From Roseobacter sp. (GTDB taxonomy: Bacteria > Pseudomonadota > Alphaproteobacteria > Rhodobacterales > Rhodobacteraceae), in assembly GCA_024636475.1 (NCBI GenBank), contig JAGXHA010000113.1, positions 1 through 47,012 of the forward strand: DNA of 47,012 nucleotides, given 5' to 3'. Shown here piece after piece: positions 44,631 through 47,012 of the stretch. The notes beneath the pieces are model-generated. The model saw only the letters and a program-made list of their open reading frames with translations. It ran no database searches and was not told the origin of the DNA. The position numbers and the translations under genes were made by a program. Position 1 is the first letter of the stretch. Each line of letters begins with the position of its first letter.

Positions 44631-44690
44631 TATGTAGGGTCATGCTGCACTTGCACAACAGACAGATCGACAATGCTGCTATGCAGCAAT
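44631..44690 (-). promoter_or_regulatory. Promoter/operator region of the DUF1127-sRNA unit
   Basis: Holds the 20-mer CAATGCTGCTATGCAGCAAT (plus strand, 44671-44690), whose core is CTGC-N3-GCAG, and TGCTGCACTTGCACAA (44643-44658). On the minus strand TTGTGC (44658-44653) and TACATA (44636-44631), 16 bases apart, could be -35 and -10. The same two motifs recur at 44866-44914. Confidence 0.6.
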
Positions 44691-44731
44691 TGCATAGACG
44701 AAGTTGACGTAACGTCTTGTAAGTTCTGGAT

Positions 44732-44775
44732 AAAAAAATGGCGATGACACCAGGGAGGAGGAGGGTGCCATCGCC
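44732..44775 (-). terminator. Intrinsic terminator of the second sRNA
   Basis: A 12-pair stem with one G-T and a run of seven T on the minus strand. The loop contains CCUCCUCCUCCC. Confidence 0.85.
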
Positions 44776-44830
44776 TAAAACAGAAACATCCGGGAGGAGG
44801 ATGGATGCGTCTGGTCTTTATGCTGGTCAG
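44732..44830 (-). ncRNA. Second CCUCCUCCC sRNA with its own terminator
   Basis: On the minus strand, CATCC/GGATG (44807-44787) encloses CCUCCUCCC. Then GGCGATG-G-CACC pairs with GGTG-T-CATCGCC (44775-44740) around CUCCUCCUCCCU and is followed by seven T (44738-44732). This is a textbook terminator whose loop carries the motif. A further small stem CAGCG/CGCTG lies upstream (about 44845-44831). The 5' end is not known; 44830 is a placeholder. It ends before the DUF1127 promoter, so it is a separate unit of the same kind. Confidence 0.72.
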
Positions 44831-44865
44831 CGACTTGCGCTGTCCTGAACTCTTTCTGACCTATT

Positions 44866-44914
44866 TGCTGCAGATGCACAATTACATAGTTTTGCAATGC
44901 TGCTATGCAGCAAT
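44866..44914 (-). promoter_or_regulatory. Promoter/operator region of the second sRNA
   Basis: Contains the same 20-mer (44895-44914, 20 of 20 identical to 44671-44690) and TGCTGCAGATGCACAA (44866-44881), which differs from its partner only in the two central bases. The gap between the two motifs is 13 bases here and 12 in the other copy. The -10 is not clear. Confidence 0.6.
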
Positions 44915-45046
44915 AACATATTTGATTTGTTTGTTTTTTGGGCGCTATTTTGTCTGTTTGCCCCTTGGATGGGCAGTATCGTTACGCGCTCTTGCGGTTT
45001 GCGCAGAAACTGCCATGTCAAAAGCAATGAATAGAAGGAATACGGC

Positions 45047-46117
45047 ATGCCGATCACCAAAGCCCAAGTCGAAGCAACCCTTGAACGGGTCACCTTGCCG
45101 GATGGAAAATCCATCCTTGCGCATGATCTGATTCGCGCTTTGACGGTCGAAGGGGACAATGTGCGCTTTGTTATCGAGGCACCGAACGCGCAGGTTGCCG
45201 GACAAATGGGCCCTCTGCGCGACGCAGCCGAACAGGTGGTCAAAGCAATTGAAGGCGTGGGCACGGTGACTGTTGCCCTGACTGCGCATGGTCCTGCGCC
45301 CAAGCAATCGGCCCCAAGCCTGAAGATCGGTGGTCACCCGAAACCGCAGGACGGGCCTACCAAACCCGCAGGTGTTCAACGTATTCTGGCCATCGGGTCG
45401 GGTAAAGGTGGTGTGGGCAAGTCCACTGTCAGTTCAAACCTTGCGGTCGCTTTGGCGCGGGCAGGGCGCAAGGTGGGTTTGCTTGACGCAGATATATACG
45501 GCCCCAGCCAGCCGCGCATGATGGGCGTGAACAAGCGTCCGGCATCTCCGGATGGCAAGACGATCATTCCGCTTCATGCCCATGGCGTCACCCTGATGTC
45601 GATTGGCTTTATGATGGAAGAAGGCAAAGCGGTTGTCTGGCGCGGCCCGATGTTGATGGGCGCGTTGCAACAAATGCTGGGTCAGGTGGAGTGGGGCGAG
45701 CTGGATGTGCTTCTGGTCGATCTGCCACCCGGAACTGGCGATGTGCAGCTGACGCTGTGCACCAAATCCGAGCTGTCGGGGGCGATTGTTGTATCCACCC
45801 CGCAAGACGTGGCGTTGATTGATGCGCGCAAGGCAATTGACATGTTTAACACCCTCAAGACCCCTGTGCTGGGCCTGATCGAGAATATGTCGATGTTCGT
45901 CTGCCCTGATTGCGGGGCGGAACATCAGATTTTCGGCCATGGTGGTGTCGCGGCAGAGGCAGAAAGGATCGGCGTGCCGCTGCTTGGCAGTCTGCCGATT
46001 GATCTGGACACACGTTTGGCGGGCGATGGCGGTACACCGATTGCGGCGGGGGATGGCCCCATGGCGCAGGCCTATGCGCGCATCGCCCAGGGTTTGATAC
46101 AGAGCGGTATGGCCTAA
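45047..46117 (+). CDS. mrp: Mrp/NBP35-family iron-sulfur carrier ATPase
   Basis: A 356-residue cytosolic P-loop ATPase (ApbC/Mrp) that carries and transfers 4Fe-4S clusters. The N-terminal DUF59/MIP18-like domain covers about 1-85. The deviant Walker A is GSGKGGVGKSTVSSNLA (about 118-134), then LLDADIYGPSQPRMMG, VDLPPGTGDVQLTL and the bridging cluster ligands in FVCPDCGAEH (about 285). AGAAGGA lies ahead of the ATG. It stands alone, divergent from the sRNA locus, with about 130 A+T-rich bases between it and the repeated element. Confidence 0.95.
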   Translation: MPITKAQVEATLERVTLPDGKSILAHDLIRALTVEGDNVRFVIEAPNAQVAGQMGPLRDAAEQVVKAIEGVGTVTVALTAHGPAPKQSAPSLKIGGHPKPQDGPTKPAGVQRILAIGSGKGGVGKSTVSSNLAVALARAGRKVGLLDADIYGPSQPRMMGVNKRPASPDGKTIIPLHAHGVTLMSIGFMMEEGKAVVWRGPMLMGALQQMLGQVEWGELDVLLVDLPPGTGDVQLTLCTKSELSGAIVVSTPQDVALIDARKAIDMFNTLKTPVLGLIENMSMFVCPDCGAEHQIFGHGGVAAEAERIGVPLLGSLPIDLDTRLAGDGGTPIAAGDGPMAQAYARIAQGLIQSGMA

Positions 46118-46512
46118 ACCGCCTGCTTGCTACTGCTGGTTTGTGAGCTGGCGGTCAAATTCGGGCATGCCCCCATATTCATGGTGACATGAATGCCCGT
46201 TGATTTGCGCCACGACGTCTTAAATAGGGAAACGCCTTCGTTATTCTGGCCTGAAACCGTCAAATCCGGCGGTTGCGGGCCGTAACAGGTATCCAGCAGC
46301 ATGTTTCCTTTGCCGATGTTCCATCCTTCGCAGCTTGTAAAGAACAGCTAGCAAAGCAGGATTGCGTGTCTCGACCGGACGTAGGGATAGCGCTCGCGGC
46401 AAGGGGTCGGGTGCGATCTGAACGGATATGTATCTTTGAAGATGATGGGCAGGGTGCCCACCCCTGGCTGCCAAAGCCCCAAAAGCCCGAACCTGCGGTT
46501 ATCTGAATGTCG
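46118..46512. other. Intergenic stretch after mrp without a recognisable gene
   Basis: Only short frames on both strands, none with a family match or good ribosome site. GGCAG/CTGCC (about 46449-46471) can form a hairpin. No RNA gene recognised. Confidence 0.5.
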
Positions 46513-46707
46513 TGGGATTTCGTGGGACAGCTTTGTCAGGACCCTTCGGCTTTGCTCAAGTGATTCGGCTGAAAAATGCCGATTCAAGTTGAGATTCGAG
46601 GCTGAGCCCTTGAATCTTGTTGCGCAGTTCAGTCAATTTGTGGAACAAGTCGCGAACACGGCTTGTGGATAAGTCTGTGGTCAAAATAATTCTGGGAAAA
46701 CATGGGA
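46513..46707 (+). promoter_or_regulatory. Two TGGGA-N5-TGGGA pairs (MraZ-type boxes) and a DnaA box
   Basis: TGGGA occurs at 46513 and 46523, and again at 46693 and 46703, each pair with five bases between and a 10-base period, as in the MraZ operator of dcw operons. Between them TGTGGATAA (46664-46672) is the exact complement of the DnaA consensus TTATCCACA, with a near-match TGTGGAACA at 46639. All TGGGA copies point right. Confidence 0.55.
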
Positions 46708-47012
46708 AGTTTTGGCCTGCGTTTTTAATTACTACATTTAGTGTTAACAGGCTTAATAATGTCACGATGCAGTGATAAATTCCAATCCAGACTTTCTACA
46801 TCTTGTTTTTCGCGGCTGTGTAAAACCAAATCCAGTGTGTGATTTCGAAAAAAAATGTAGACGCCCATGCATTCCCATGGCATCCCTAGTGCATCGGATG
46901 AGAACGAGACACGGGGCACCAAACGACCCCAACGACCATAAAAAAACTCTAGCAGGTTCATACAGGCACCTCGCTTTCATCAGACCAAGAGATCCGGCGC
47001 GCGAGCGAGCAG
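46708..47012 (+). ncRNA. Probable long 5' leader of a dcw (mraZ) operon, UpsM-like region (3' partial)
   Basis: About 300 A+T-rich bases after the MraZ-type boxes, with no plausible plus-strand gene. In Rhodobacter sphaeroides the dcw cluster has an unusually long leader that yields the abundant sRNA UpsM. The same layout is suggested here, with mraZ expected just beyond the window. A small repeat AACGACC occurs twice near 46920. A 78-codon minus-strand frame (46725-46961) with a fair ribosome site is the competing reading. Confidence 0.4.

Noticed and set aside
46725..46961. 78-codon minus-strand frame with GAGG before its ATG at the right end
   Set aside because: The ribosome site is fair, but the protein matches nothing and the region is better explained as a plus-strand mraZ leader. 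Kept as an open alternative in the leader entry.

Overview
The window reads as one contiguous piece of chromosome from an alphaproteobacterium of the order Rhodobacterales (Roseobacter group or a close Rhodobacteraceae relative). This rests on moderately high G+C, the glyQ / small membrane protein / glyS order, FolE2, FolB with a long C-terminal extension, a SAM-II riboswitch before metZ, a Pyc-type pyruvate carboxylase, and a DUF1127 gene followed by CCUCC-loop hairpins. These are recognised from the translated sequence and from memory of the families; no database was searched. Almost everything is housekeeping. I see no prophage, insertion sequence, CRISPR array, rRNA or tRNA gene.

Layout. 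1-4.8 kb: the end of a NuoF/FdsB-type flavoprotein, a lytic transglycosylase (-), ftsY, a DMT transporter and yciB. 4.7-9.2 kb: a Popeye-like membrane protein (-), a glutathione transferase (-), metZ behind a SAM-II riboswitch, and folE2. 9.2-14.2 kb: a TrkH-type transporter, a TPP enzyme, and a secreted protease-like protein whose catalytic triad is missing. 14.3-21.5 kb: glyQ, a small unknown gene, glyS with an A+T-rich insertion, a PPDK-like gene with a degenerate N-terminal half, and a SleB-type cell-wall hydrolase. 21.6-24.9 kb: folB-folP-glmM, overlapping or nearly so. 25-32.2 kb: a DMT transporter (-), ilvC (-), two overlapping Lrp/AsnC regulators, a class V aminotransferase, a UbiH-type hydroxylase and a HAD nucleotidase (both -), and a GntR/FCD regulator. 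32.2-36.5 kb: a GspE-N/GT2 glycosyltransferase split by one in-frame TAA, carA (-), a YqeY-like gene and a DUF2244 gene (-). 36.6-44 kb: pyc (-), an LldD-like oxidase (-) and a UvrD/PcrA helicase. 44-47 kb: an RNA-rich locus, mrp, and a gene-poor end.

The most interesting part is 44.1-44.95 kb. On the minus strand a 70-residue DUF1127 gene is followed by four consecutive hairpins, each with CCUCCC in its loop. Upstream of the gene lies a second minus-strand RNA with two more hairpins carrying CCUCCUCCC, the last being a textbook terminator. Both transcription units are preceded by the same 20-bp palindrome-bearing element and by a second shared motif. The layout matches the DUF1127-CcsR sRNA locus of Rhodobacter sphaeroides, but the separate second RNA and the duplicated CTGC-N3-GCAG operator (a PhaR-like site) look new to me.

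The right end (46.5-47 kb) has two TGGGA-N5-TGGGA pairs (MraZ-type boxes), a perfect DnaA box and about 300 bases without a convincing gene. This is what one expects at the start of a dcw (mraZ) operon with a long UpsM-like leader; mraZ itself would lie beyond the window.
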